Source of the DNA: Planktomarina sp.
Lineage (GTDB): Bacteria; Pseudomonadota; Alphaproteobacteria; Rhodobacterales; Rhodobacteraceae
Reading direction: 5' to 3'
Assembly: GCA_020629775.1 (NCBI GenBank)
Contig: JAHDCP010000022.1
Coordinates: 1-34,102 of the forward strand
DNA: 34,102 bases
The position numbers were made by a program, and so were the translations under genes. This document shows positions 1-7,154 of this stretch, one piece after another (the first letter of the stretch is position 1; every line of letters starts with the position of its first letter). The notes under the pieces are model-generated. The model did not search any database, was not told the DNA's origin, and saw nothing but the letters and a program-made list of their open reading frames with translations.

Positions 1-965
1 CTTGGGAAATCAGTGTATCCGATGATGGTCACGCCGTTATCTGTGACAATCTTTTCGTCCATCACGGTTAACTTGCAGTTCCCGCCACGTTCAGCAGCCA
101 AATCCACAATCACAGAACCGGGCTTCATGGACGCGACCATGTCTTTGGTCCACAACTCGGGTGCATCCCGGTTCGGGATCAACGCAGTGGTAATGACGAT
201 GTCCATTTCTGGGGCCAATTCGCTAAATTTGGCCAACTGAGCTGCGGCAAATTCTGGCGAAGACACAGCGGCGTATCCACCTGTGGCGGCCCCGTCGGCT
301 TGTTCTTCTTCGAAATCCAAAAACACAAATTCTGCGCCCATGGATTCCACTTGTTCGGCCACTTCGGGGCGAACATCGAATGCATAAGTGATGGCCCCCA
401 AAGATGTGGCCGTTCCAATGGCAGCCAGACCAGCAACACCGGCCCCAACGACCAGAACTTTTGCGGGTGGCACTTTACCGGCGGCAGTCACCTGTCCGGT
501 GAAGAACCGACCAAAGTTGTTGCCCGCTTCAATCACTGCACGGTATCCGGCAATGTTTGCCATGGATGACAACGCATCCATCTTCTGGGCGCGTGAAATT
601 CGGGGAACCATATCCATTGCAATGACGTTGGCACCCTTAGAGCGTGCCAATTCCATCAGCTTTTCGTTGGAGGATGGATAAAAGAAAGAGATCAGCGTTT
701 TACCCTCAGTCAGCCGTTTGGCTTCTGTATCACTGGGGGGGCGCACTTTTACGATCACGTCGCTGGCTTTGGTCAAGGCTGCGGCGGATGCCACCACTTC
801 AACGCCGGCGTCTTTGTAAAGTTTATCTGCAAATCCAGCGGCAGATCCTGCCCCCTTTTCGATTGCACAGTCGTATCCAAGCTTTTGCAGCTGGAGGGCG
901 CTTTCGGGTGTCATCGCAACGCGATTTTCCCCCTCAAACGTCTCTTTTAAGGCTCCGATTTTCAC
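1..965 (-). CDS. pntA: NAD(P) transhydrogenase subunit alpha, C-terminus cut by window edge
   Basis: This is the NAD(H)-binding subunit of the proton-translocating transhydrogenase, which passes hydride from NADH to NADP+ at the inner membrane using the proton gradient. About 321 N-terminal residues are visible; the reading frame is open to the left edge, so the rest lies outside. It starts at a GTG (965) with AAAGGACGG upstream and reads VKIGALKETFEGENRVAMTP, the typical alanine-dehydrogenase/PntA N-terminus. Further on it has the Rossmann motif GAGVAGLAAIGTA, then the family stretches YAFDVRPEVAEQVESMGAEF and DLAAERGGNCKLT. A pntB partner would be expected beyond the edge. It is divergent from the SDR gene. 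The identification is firm; whether the full protein also carries the C-terminal membrane helices cannot be seen. Confidence 0.95.
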   Translation of the reverse strand, partial: MKIGALKETFEGENRVAMTPESALQLQKLGYDCAIEKGAGSAAGFADKLYKDAGVEVVASAAALTKASDVIVKVRPPSDTEAKRLTEGKTLISFFYPSSNEKLMELARSKGANVIAMDMVPRISRAQKMDALSSMANIAGYRAVIEAGNNFGRFFTGQVTAAGKVPPAKVLVVGAGVAGLAAIGTATSLGAITYAFDVRPEVAEQVESMGAEFVFLDFEEEQADGAATGGYAAVSSPEFAAAQLAKFSELAPEMDIVITTALIPNRDAPELWTKDMVASMKPGSVIVDLAAERGGNCKLTVMDEKIVTDNGVTIIGYTDFP

Positions 966-1032
966 GATTTCCGTCCTTTCGCGCGGTCTCTCACCGTTAA
1001 TTAGTCTATATTGAGTGGACGACCCGTATACC

Positions 1033-1049
1033 GCGCAATATTATTGCGC
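1033..1049. promoter_or_regulatory. 17-bp palindrome in pntA/SDR divergent gap
   Basis: GCGCAAT-ATT-ATTGCGC is a perfect inverted repeat with 7-bp arms and a 3-bp centre, in the middle of the 156-bp gap between two divergent genes. Its position suits an operator acting on one or both genes. It lacks the GC-stem plus T-run form of a terminator. A second short palindrome, CTTTGCAAAG, lies at 1071-1080. The regulator is unknown. Confidence 0.4.
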
Positions 1050-1121
1050 AACCGTTTGACCGCCAGAAAACTTTGCAAAGACCGAAGAATACCTTTGCAT
1101 ACAAACCCCAAGGTAAAAGCG

Positions 1122-1868
1122 ATGCAAAAACATGCAGTTATCACAGGCGGCGGCACGGGCATTGGGCTGGCCATCGCCCATGCCTTGGATGCCATGGGCT
1201 GTGCCATCACCATAACGGGCCGAAGAGCTGAAGTATTGGAAGCCGCCGCCCAACCGCATGGGTGGAACCCATGTGTTATGGATGTCACCGATGAAGCATC
1301 CGTTGTCGAAGGCATGGCCCAAGCCGCACAATTTGGCGGTGGCATCGACATTGTGGTGGCCAACGCTGGACTGGCCGAAGGACAAAACATCCGCAATTCA
1401 GACCTGGATTTTTGGCGGCGTATAATGACCACCAACTTGGACGGTACATATCTGACCGTCCGCGAAGGAATGCGACACATGCCCTTCCAATCATGGGGGC
1501 GCGTTGTGGCCATTTCATCCATCGCGGGATTGCGTGGTCTAAAAGGCGCGCACGCCTATACCGCCAGCAAACACGGGGTGGTGGGTTTAATTCGCGGATT
1601 GTCGGCGGACCACACAGCCCTGCCCGTAACCTTTAATGCCATCTGCCCAGGGTATGTGGACACCGACATCATCGCGCGCAACACCGCCAAAATCGCCCAA
1701 AAAGCCAAGATCACCGAAGACCAGGCCCGTGATTTGATGGTGAATTTGAACCCCCACAACCGCTTAATTACGCCCCAAGAAGTGGCGGCAAGTGTGGCTT
1801 GGATTTGTGGGCCGGGCAGTGACAGCGTGGATGGCCAGACCATCGAAATATCTGGCGGCCCCGCTTAA
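1122..1868 (+). CDS. short-chain dehydrogenase/reductase (SDR) family oxidoreductase
   Basis: This is a 248-residue classical SDR, probably an NAD(P)-dependent 3-hydroxyacyl-CoA or 3-oxoacyl reductase-type enzyme. The cofactor motif TGGGTGIG is at residues 8-15, NAG at 81-83, the catalytic serine lies in ISSIAG (131-136), and Tyr146/Lys150 form YTASK. The C-terminus GQTIEISGG is the usual end of FabG-like SDRs. I chose ATG 1122 because AAGGT lies just upstream and the Rossmann beta-strand starts at once; a start at 1011 would add 37 non-family residues. The stop overlaps the convergent amidotransferase-like gene by 4 bp. The substrate cannot be named: the family includes 3-hydroxybutyrate and ring-hydroxyacyl-CoA dehydrogenases, and no pathway neighbours are present. 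Confidence 0.88.
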   Translation: MQKHAVITGGGTGIGLAIAHALDAMGCAITITGRRAEVLEAAAQPHGWNPCVMDVTDEASVVEGMAQAAQFGGGIDIVVANAGLAEGQNIRNSDLDFWRRIMTTNLDGTYLTVREGMRHMPFQSWGRVVAISSIAGLRGLKGAHAYTASKHGVVGLIRGLSADHTALPVTFNAICPGYVDTDIIARNTAKIAQKAKITEDQARDLMVNLNPHNRLITPQEVAASVAWICGPGSDSVDGQTIEISGGPA

Positions 1869-2629
1869 GCGGCGCGCAACACACCGTCGCGGAACGCCCA
1901 GACGGCACGGCCCAAGGCCTCAAACAACGGTTTGGACACAGGATCTTCATCCGCGCGGTATTCGGGGTGCCATTGCACCCCCAACGCGAAACCCAAGGCA
2001 TCTTGGATATAAATCGCCTCGGGTGTGCCATCGGGCGCTTTACCGTCCACGACAATCCGGTCACCCGCGTCTTTGATCCCTTGGCCATGCAAGGTGTTGG
2101 TGCGCACCACATCTGCGCCAAACAACCGCGCAAACGGCCCACCTGGCGTCAAATGCACATCGTGGCGCAGTTCAAACTTTTCATCCAAAGTGCCATCGGG
2201 CGGCATCCGGTGATTGACGCGGCCGGGCAAGTCGCGGATTTCTGGGTGCAAACTGCCCCCCATTGCCACGTTCATTTCTTGAAAGCCCCGGCAAATTGCC
2301 AAAAACGGCTGACCGCGTTCCACTGCAGCACGGATCAAGGGCAGCGCCACTTCATCGCGCGCTTCGTCCATGTCGCCATGGGCGTCTGTCAATTCTTCGC
2401 CGTAAAATCGGGGGTGCACATTGGGCCGCCCGCCAGTGAACACAAACCCATGACAGGTCTGCATCAAGTCCGCGATATCCACGTGGGCTGGGTCGGCTGG
2501 AATGATCAGCGGCAAGGCATCGCACACCCGCGCCACAGCCGCGCAATTCATGTCCCCCGCCGCGTGGGCGGGGTATTCGTCGTTCAGCAAGTAATGATTG
2601 CCAATGATACCGATGACAGGGCGGGTCAT
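1865..2629 (-). CDS. gamma-glutamyl-GABA hydrolase family (class I GATase-like) protein
   Basis: This is a cytoplasmic hydrolase of the PuuD/peptidase C26 family (254 residues), which typically cleaves gamma-glutamyl amides such as gamma-glutamyl-GABA in polyamine breakdown. The nucleophile Cys113 lies in FLAICRGFQEMN, and the triad His221/Glu223 in QWHPEYR near the C-terminus. The N-terminus PVIGIIGNHYLL is typical of the family. ATG 2629 is chosen over GTG 2635 because AAGGAG then sits 5 nt upstream; it would touch the GTG. It is the last gene of a minus-strand run and converges on the SDR gene with a 4-bp overlap. No puuABC-type neighbours are in view, so the substrate is inferred from family only. 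Confidence 0.88.
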   Translation of the reverse strand: MTRPVIGIIGNHYLLNDEYPAHAAGDMNCAAVARVCDALPLIIPADPAHVDIADLMQTCHGFVFTGGRPNVHPRFYGEELTDAHGDMDEARDEVALPLIRAAVERGQPFLAICRGFQEMNVAMGGSLHPEIRDLPGRVNHRMPPDGTLDEKFELRHDVHLTPGGPFARLFGADVVRTNTLHGQGIKDAGDRIVVDGKAPDGTPEAIYIQDALGFALGVQWHPEYRADEDPVSKPLFEALGRAVWAFRDGVLRAA

Positions 2630-2684
2630 GCACACTCCTTCACAGAATGTGCCCCCTTACCCCAGGTCCCCGGCAGATGGAAGA

Positions 2685-3113
2685 TCACCCTTCGGCGACC
2701 AACCCAGCAGCTTCAATCGCCGCAACCGCGCAAATAGCATCGTTGTCGGAGGTATCGCCCGTGACACCCACTGCGCCGATCACGGCGCCCTTTTTATCGC
2801 GGATCAAAACACCGCCGGGCACGGGCACAACAGCCCCACCGAATACTCCGTTTACCGCATTCATGAAGTACCCTTGGGCTTCGGCACGGGCCATTTGCGC
2901 TTCGCCGGCCATGCCAAGCATTACAGCGCCGTACGCCTTGCCGTGTGCAATGGCGAAACGGCCTGGGGCTGCGCCGTCGCTGCGTTCAAAAGCAATGACA
3001 TGTCCGCCATCGTCCAACACAACAACCGACAATGGTTTCAGGTCCAATTCTTGGCCCTTGGTCATTGCTGCCTTAATGATCGACCGCGCCTTGCGTGTTG
3101 CCACACCTGCCAT
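2685..3113 (-). CDS. GlcG/HbpS (heme-degrading domain-like) family protein
   Basis: This 142-residue protein belongs to the GlcG/HbpS family (PF03928 type). It has the alpha-beta pattern ATRKARSIIKAAMTKG, then LSVVVLDDGGHVIAFERSDG, GKAYGAVMLGM, and the glycine-rich GAVVPVPGGVLIRD followed by GAVGVTGDTSDND. Family members bind heme or small ligands; GlcG itself has no settled role. It lies directly downstream of malate synthase G, as glcG neighbours glcB in the E. coli glycolate operon, which supports a link to glycolate/glyoxylate metabolism. The start at 3113 is preferred because AGAAGGA lies about 8 nt upstream; the alternative ATG at 3122 abuts that Shine-Dalgarno sequence. The protein is probably cytosolic, since no signal peptide is seen. 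Confidence 0.85.
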   Translation of the reverse strand: MAGVATRKARSIIKAAMTKGQELDLKPLSVVVLDDGGHVIAFERSDGAAPGRFAIAHGKAYGAVMLGMAGEAQMARAEAQGYFMNAVNGVFGGAVVPVPGGVLIRDKKGAVIGAVGVTGDTSDNDAICAVAAIEAAGLVAEG

Positions 3114-3155
3114 ATTCTTCATCCTTCTTTGCGCCCGAAATACCTCGGGGGTCCC

Positions 3156-3175
3156 TATGGGGCAGCGCCCCCATA
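3156..3175. repeat. GC-rich hairpin between glcB and glcG-like gene
   Basis: GGGGC-AGC-GCCCC (3159-3171), flanked by TAT/ATA, forms a strong short stem, with a preceding CCTCGGGGGTCCC block (3143-3155). It lies in the 80-bp spacer of a co-transcribed pair. Its form resembles the repetitive extragenic palindromes I recall from Rhodobacteraceae genomes. It may stabilise or partly terminate the upstream glcB message. There is no T-run on the minus strand, so a full intrinsic terminator is unlikely. Confidence 0.45.
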
Positions 3176-3193
3176 TATAAGATCGTGTCGGCG

Positions 3194-5332
3194 TCAGCCG
3201 GCTTTTTTCTCAAGCCTGCGGGCGTGCAACACCGGTTCGGTATATCCGGACGGCTGATTGCGCCCATCAAACACCAAATCACACGCGGCCAAGAACGCAA
3301 CCCCGTCAAAGCTTGGAGCCATGGGTTCATACAGCGCATCGCCTGCGTTTTGCCCATCCACCACGGCGGCCATCTTTTCCAAAGAGGCGCGCACTTGGCT
3401 TTCAGTCACAACGCCGTGGTGCAACCAATTGGCCAGGGCTTGGCTGGAAATTCGGCACGTGGCGCGATCTTCCATCAAACCAATGTTGTTGATGTCGGGC
3501 ACCTTGGAACAGCCCACGCCTTGATCGATCCAGCGCACCACATATCCCAAAATGCCTTGGGCGTTGTTGTCCACTTCACGTTGGATTTGTTCAGGCGACC
3601 AGCGACGGAACGCCGCCAAAGGAATGTCCAAAATGGATTGCGTGTAAGACCCACCTGCCCCAGCGCGCATTTTCGCCTGCACACCCATGACATCCACCAT
3701 GTGATAATGCAGCGCGTGCAGCGTGGCTGCTGTTGGGCTGGGCACCCAGGCGCAGTTGGCTCCAGATTTCGGATGGCCAATTTTTTGTTCCAGCATCGCC
3801 GCCATCATGTCGGGCATGGCCCACATGCCCTTGCCAATTTGCGCCTTGCCGGAAAACCCGCAGTCCAGACCCACAGAAACGTTTTGATCTTCGTATGCGC
3901 CGATCCAAGTTTTCTTCTTGATAAAGTCCTTCCGGCTGAACGGCCCCGCTTCCATGGATGTGTGAATTTCATCACCCGTCCGGTCCAAGAACCCTGTATT
4001 GATGAACGCGACCCGGCTTTTGGCGGCGCGGATACATTCTTTCAGGTTCACCGTGGTGCGGCGTTCTTCATCCATAATGCCCACCTTGATGGTGTCTTTG
4101 GGCAAGCCCAAAATACCTTCAATGGTGCCGAACACTTCGTTTGTGAAGGCCACTTCTTGGGGGCCATGCATCTTTGGCTTTACGATATAAACCGACCCAT
4201 GCACCGAATTGCCGCTGTCGCGCTTCAGATCATGCTTGGCGATCATCGTGGTGACCAGACCATCCAACAAACCTTCAAACACTTCGTTGCCATCAGCGTC
4301 CAGCACGGCAGGGTTGGTCATCAAGTGACCCACGTTGCGCACCCACAACAAAGCCCGGCCTTTCAATGATTGCGTTGAACCATCTGGGGCGGAATATGTT
4401 TTGTCGTCGGCCAAAACCCGCGTCATGGATTTACCACCCTTTTGGAAGGTGCTTTGCAAGTCACCTTTCATCAGGCCCAGCCAATTGCGATACGCTTCTG
4501 CTTTGTCTTCACCGTCCACACAGGCCACGGAATCTTCACAATCCATGATGGCAGACACGGCACTTTCAAGCCGCACATCTGCCAACAAAGCCTGATCACG
4601 GCTGCCAATGGGATGGGCGCGATCAAAAACAAGTTCGACGTGCAAGCCATTGTTTTTCAACAAAACTGTGTCAGGTGCCTTGGCGTTCCCGGTATACCCA
4701 ACGAACTTGGATGGATCTTCCAGCGGCATGTCGTCAATCAACAATTGCCCCTTGTCCACATAGTAACGCCGTACATCAGCGTGGCTGCCACCGGCAATGG
4801 GGAAAGCACTGTCCAAGAACACGCGGGTCCGGGCCACAACCCGGCCGCCGTGACCACGATCATACCCGCCTTTGGGGGGCAAAGCGCCCATGGCATCCGT
4901 GCCGTAAAACGCATCATACAGGCTGCCCCAGCGGGCATTGGCGGCGTTCAGCGCAAAACGCGCGTTGGTGATGGGCACCACCAATTGCGGTCCGGGGATG
5001 CTGGCAATTTCTGGGTCGATATTTTTGGTTTCAATTTCAAAGCTTTCGCCTTCGGGCACCAAATACCCAATGTCGCGCAGGAAATCGGTGTAAGCATCAC
5101 GATCGTGCGGCGCGTTGTTATTGGATTTGTGCCACGCATCGATCTTGGCTTGAATATCTTCGCGTGTGGCCAGCAATTCGCGGTTACGGGGGCCATGATC
5201 AGCCACCAGTTTGGCCAAACCATCCCAAAAATCAGAGGAAGACACATCGGTGCCAGGCAACGCCTCATCCTCAATGAAATCATACAGGATTTTATCCACC
5301 TGCAAGCCTGAAACGTTGATACGGTCTGCCAT
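3194..5332 (-). CDS. glcB: malate synthase G
   Basis: This enzyme condenses glyoxylate with acetyl-CoA to form malate in the glyoxylate/glycolate pathway, in the cytosol. It is 712 residues long, normal for the monomeric G isoform (about 720) and much longer than isoform A. Recognisable stretches include [54 protein letters not shown], the Mg-site [29 protein letters not shown], and the CoA/catalytic region [15 protein letters not shown] with [23 protein letters not shown] 5332 is chosen because GGAGGG lies 4 nt upstream and the protein then begins [13 protein letters not shown], typical of the family; a start at 5389 would add 19 unrelated residues. It is followed by the GlcG-like gene and preceded by the DUF2256 gene, 75 bp away on the same strand. 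Confidence 0.97.
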   Translation of the reverse strand: MADRINVSGLQVDKILYDFIEDEALPGTDVSSSDFWDGLAKLVADHGPRNRELLATREDIQAKIDAWHKSNNNAPHDRDAYTDFLRDIGYLVPEGESFEIETKNIDPEIASIPGPQLVVPITNARFALNAANARWGSLYDAFYGTDAMGALPPKGGYDRGHGGRVVARTRVFLDSAFPIAGGSHADVRRYYVDKGQLLIDDMPLEDPSKFVGYTGNAKAPDTVLLKNNGLHVELVFDRAHPIGSRDQALLADVRLESAVSAIMDCEDSVACVDGEDKAEAYRNWLGLMKGDLQSTFQKGGKSMTRVLADDKTYSAPDGSTQSLKGRALLWVRNVGHLMTNPAVLDADGNEVFEGLLDGLVTTMIAKHDLKRDSGNSVHGSVYIVKPKMHGPQEVAFTNEVFGTIEGILGLPKDTIKVGIMDEERRTTVNLKECIRAAKSRVAFINTGFLDRTGDEIHTSMEAGPFSRKDFIKKKTWIGAYEDQNVSVGLDCGFSGKAQIGKGMWAMPDMMAAMLEQKIGHPKSGANCAWVPSPTAATLHALHYHMVDVMGVQAKMRAGAGGSYTQSILDIPLAAFRRWSPEQIQREVDNNAQGILGYVVRWIDQGVGCSKVPDINNIGLMEDRATCRISSQALANWLHHGVVTESQVRASLEKMAAVVDGQNAGDALYEPMAPSFDGVAFLAACDLVFDGRNQPSGYTEPVLHARRLEKKAG

Positions 5333-5407
5333 GTTGCCCTCCGAAATGTGCGTATGCGGCGGAATACCGCGCCAAGCCCTCAGCGACAAGCAAAATTGGT
5401 TAAGGTT

Positions 5408-5572
5408 TCAGACCAGTTTTCCTTTAGTGGACTTTCTTTCCCGCTTGCACCGATCCGAACAATACCGAACGTCGTCCCAAACTTTTTCCCATTTCTTGCG
5501 CCATGTGAACGGCCGTCCGCAATGGGCACAGTCTTTCACGGGCAATCTTGGTTTTTTATGTCCCCGTCCCAT
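5408..5572 (-). CDS. DUF2256 small zinc-ribbon-like protein, coupled to photolyase
   Basis: This is a 54-residue basic protein. It begins [20 protein letters not shown], then [20 protein letters not shown], and ends in a Lys/Arg-rich tail. Four cysteines (15, 18, 38, 42) in CxxC-N19-CxxxC spacing suggest a zinc ribbon. The pattern and length match DUF2256 (PF10013 type), whose function is unknown. Its ATG shares one base with the photolyase stop (TAATG), so translation is probably coupled. I recall DUF2256 genes next to cryptochrome/photolyase genes in other bacteria, which suggests a DNA-repair or flavoprotein-partner role; that is inference. The gene is short enough to be missed by length-filtered gene callers. 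Confidence 0.9.
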   Translation of the reverse strand: MGRGHKKPRLPVKDCAHCGRPFTWRKKWEKVWDDVRYCSDRCKRERKSTKGKLV

Positions 5573-7059
5573 TACAGATCCAACTTCAGCTGCTTGTCTT
5601 CTTTTGGCGGTGTATCACGCACAAAGCCACGATCGCCTTTGCGACTGGCGTGTTTTTGAACGATGGTTTGCGCCTCCGCCCGAAACGCTGTGCCTTTGCG
5701 CAGCCCCCAAATGGCGGCGCGGGCTTGGGCGGCGGCGGCTTTCACATCCACAATTGGGGCCGGATACCCATCCCATCCACCGCGTTTCCACGGTTCTTGA
5801 ACAAATTCATCTGCAATACCGGCCAGTTCCGGCACCCATCGCCGGATAAAAACACCACGTGGATCTTGGTCATACCCCTGCTTCACCGGGTTATAGACCC
5901 GCACAGTGTTCATCCCCGTTGTGCCAGATTGCATCTGCACTTGGGACCAGTGGATGCCGGGTTCATAATCCGTAAACCGCCGCGCCAAAACGGCCCCCGG
6001 TTTACGCCAATCCAACCACAAATGATAACTGGCCACCGCAATCAGCATCGACCGCATTCTAAAATTCAACCAGCCCGTGTGGGTCAAGTATCGCATGCAT
6101 GCATCCACAAAGGGAATGCCTGTGCGCCCCTCAGACCAGGCATGCAGTCGTGCATCATCATCACTGCGAATACCTTGATAAACTGAATGTAAACAATGGG
6201 TTTCGATGCGAACTTCATCTTCCAATTTCTGCATGAAGTGGTCGCGCCAGGCCAAACGGGATTCGAATGATTTCAAAGATCCGGACCAACCATCACGGGC
6301 TTTGGGCAAATCCGATTTGCGTGCCTTTTGGGCCTGGTGCGCCTCACGCAGGGACATCACCCCCAGCGCCAAGTAAGGTGACAGCCGCGAGCAGGTCCAT
6401 TCCCCGGCCAGGGGGGATGACATGTCTTTGCGGTACGTGCGGCCCCGTTCCGTCAAAAAGCCCCCCAGCAAAGATAAAGCCTGATCCCGCCCGCCAATTT
6501 GGCGTCCAGGGCACGGATCGTCACGCAAAGCCAGATCGGTTGATGTGGGCACCGCCCCCAAGCTTTCCGTCACTGAGGGCAAGCCCGCCACTGACGGCAC
6601 CCGGGGCTGCGCCATGAAGATATTACGGCGCATGGCCCAACCATCGCGCCCTTGGGTGCGCCGTTCTGTGCCGGATTGTTGAAATTCGTGCCACCGAATG
6701 CCCTGCCCGCGCGCCCATGCGGCAACGGCTTTATCCCGATCAAACGTCCACAGATTGCCCGTTTCTTCGTGGCTGACCATCACATCAAACCCAAAGGCCT
6801 GGTGCAAATTTTGCAAAACCCCCACCGCATCGCCTGTACGCACCACCAAAGGCTGTCCCAGTGCCGCCAATTGGTCGCGCAATTCCACAAGACATTCCCG
6901 GGTAAAGTCCCATTGACGGGCCGATGTATCCGGCAAGGCCCAATAATCGGGTTCCACGATATAGATCGGCAAAACCGGCCCCTGGCTTGCGGCAAAGGCC
7001 AAAGCGGCGTGGTCTGTGACCCGCAAATCGCGTTTGAACCATAAAAGATTGGTCTTCAT
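5572..7059 (-). CDS. cryptochrome/photolyase family FAD-binding protein
   Basis: This is a 495-residue flavoprotein of the photolyase/cryptochrome family, expected to repair UV photoproducts with light or to sense blue light. The N-terminal antenna domain begins [20 protein letters not shown] (1 to about 130). The FAD domain includes [15 protein letters not shown] (226-240), SRLAWRDHF (267-275), [12 protein letters not shown] (314-325), [11 protein letters not shown] (328-338) and [20 protein letters not shown] (362-381), ending in [20 protein letters not shown] (387-406). Aligned by hand to E. coli Phr, Glu274 is Arg268, and Trp382/Trp384 are Ser372/Val374, so it belongs to a divergent subgroup and CPD-repair activity is not assured. 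ATG 7059 is chosen because AGG lies 8 nt upstream. It is coupled downstream to the DUF2256 gene and is divergent from pepN. Confidence 0.88.
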   Translation of the reverse strand: MKTNLLWFKRDLRVTDHAALAFAASQGPVLPIYIVEPDYWALPDTSARQWDFTRECLVELRDQLAALGQPLVVRTGDAVGVLQNLHQAFGFDVMVSHEETGNLWTFDRDKAVAAWARGQGIRWHEFQQSGTERRTQGRDGWAMRRNIFMAQPRVPSVAGLPSVTESLGAVPTSTDLALRDDPCPGRQIGGRDQALSLLGGFLTERGRTYRKDMSSPLAGEWTCSRLSPYLALGVMSLREAHQAQKARKSDLPKARDGWSGSLKSFESRLAWRDHFMQKLEDEVRIETHCLHSVYQGIRSDDDARLHAWSEGRTGIPFVDACMRYLTHTGWLNFRMRSMLIAVASYHLWLDWRKPGAVLARRFTDYEPGIHWSQVQMQSGTTGMNTVRVYNPVKQGYDQDPRGVFIRRWVPELAGIADEFVQEPWKRGGWDGYPAPIVDVKAAAAQARAAIWGLRKGTAFRAEAQTIVQKHASRKGDRGFVRDTPPKEDKQLKLDL

Positions 7060-7154
7060 AAACCGCACCTATGGCGCAAATGCCAAAAGGAAAGACCTTG
7101 CGGGCCGCGCATCGGCGTTCCATTTATCTGAAGAACGCTTTGAAAGGTGCCCCC

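Noticed and set aside
3095-4369. A 424-codon plus-strand open frame opposite malate synthase G
   Set aside because: The composition is that of a mirror frame of a GC-biased gene; there is no ribosome site or recognisable domain, and the minus-strand gene is certain.
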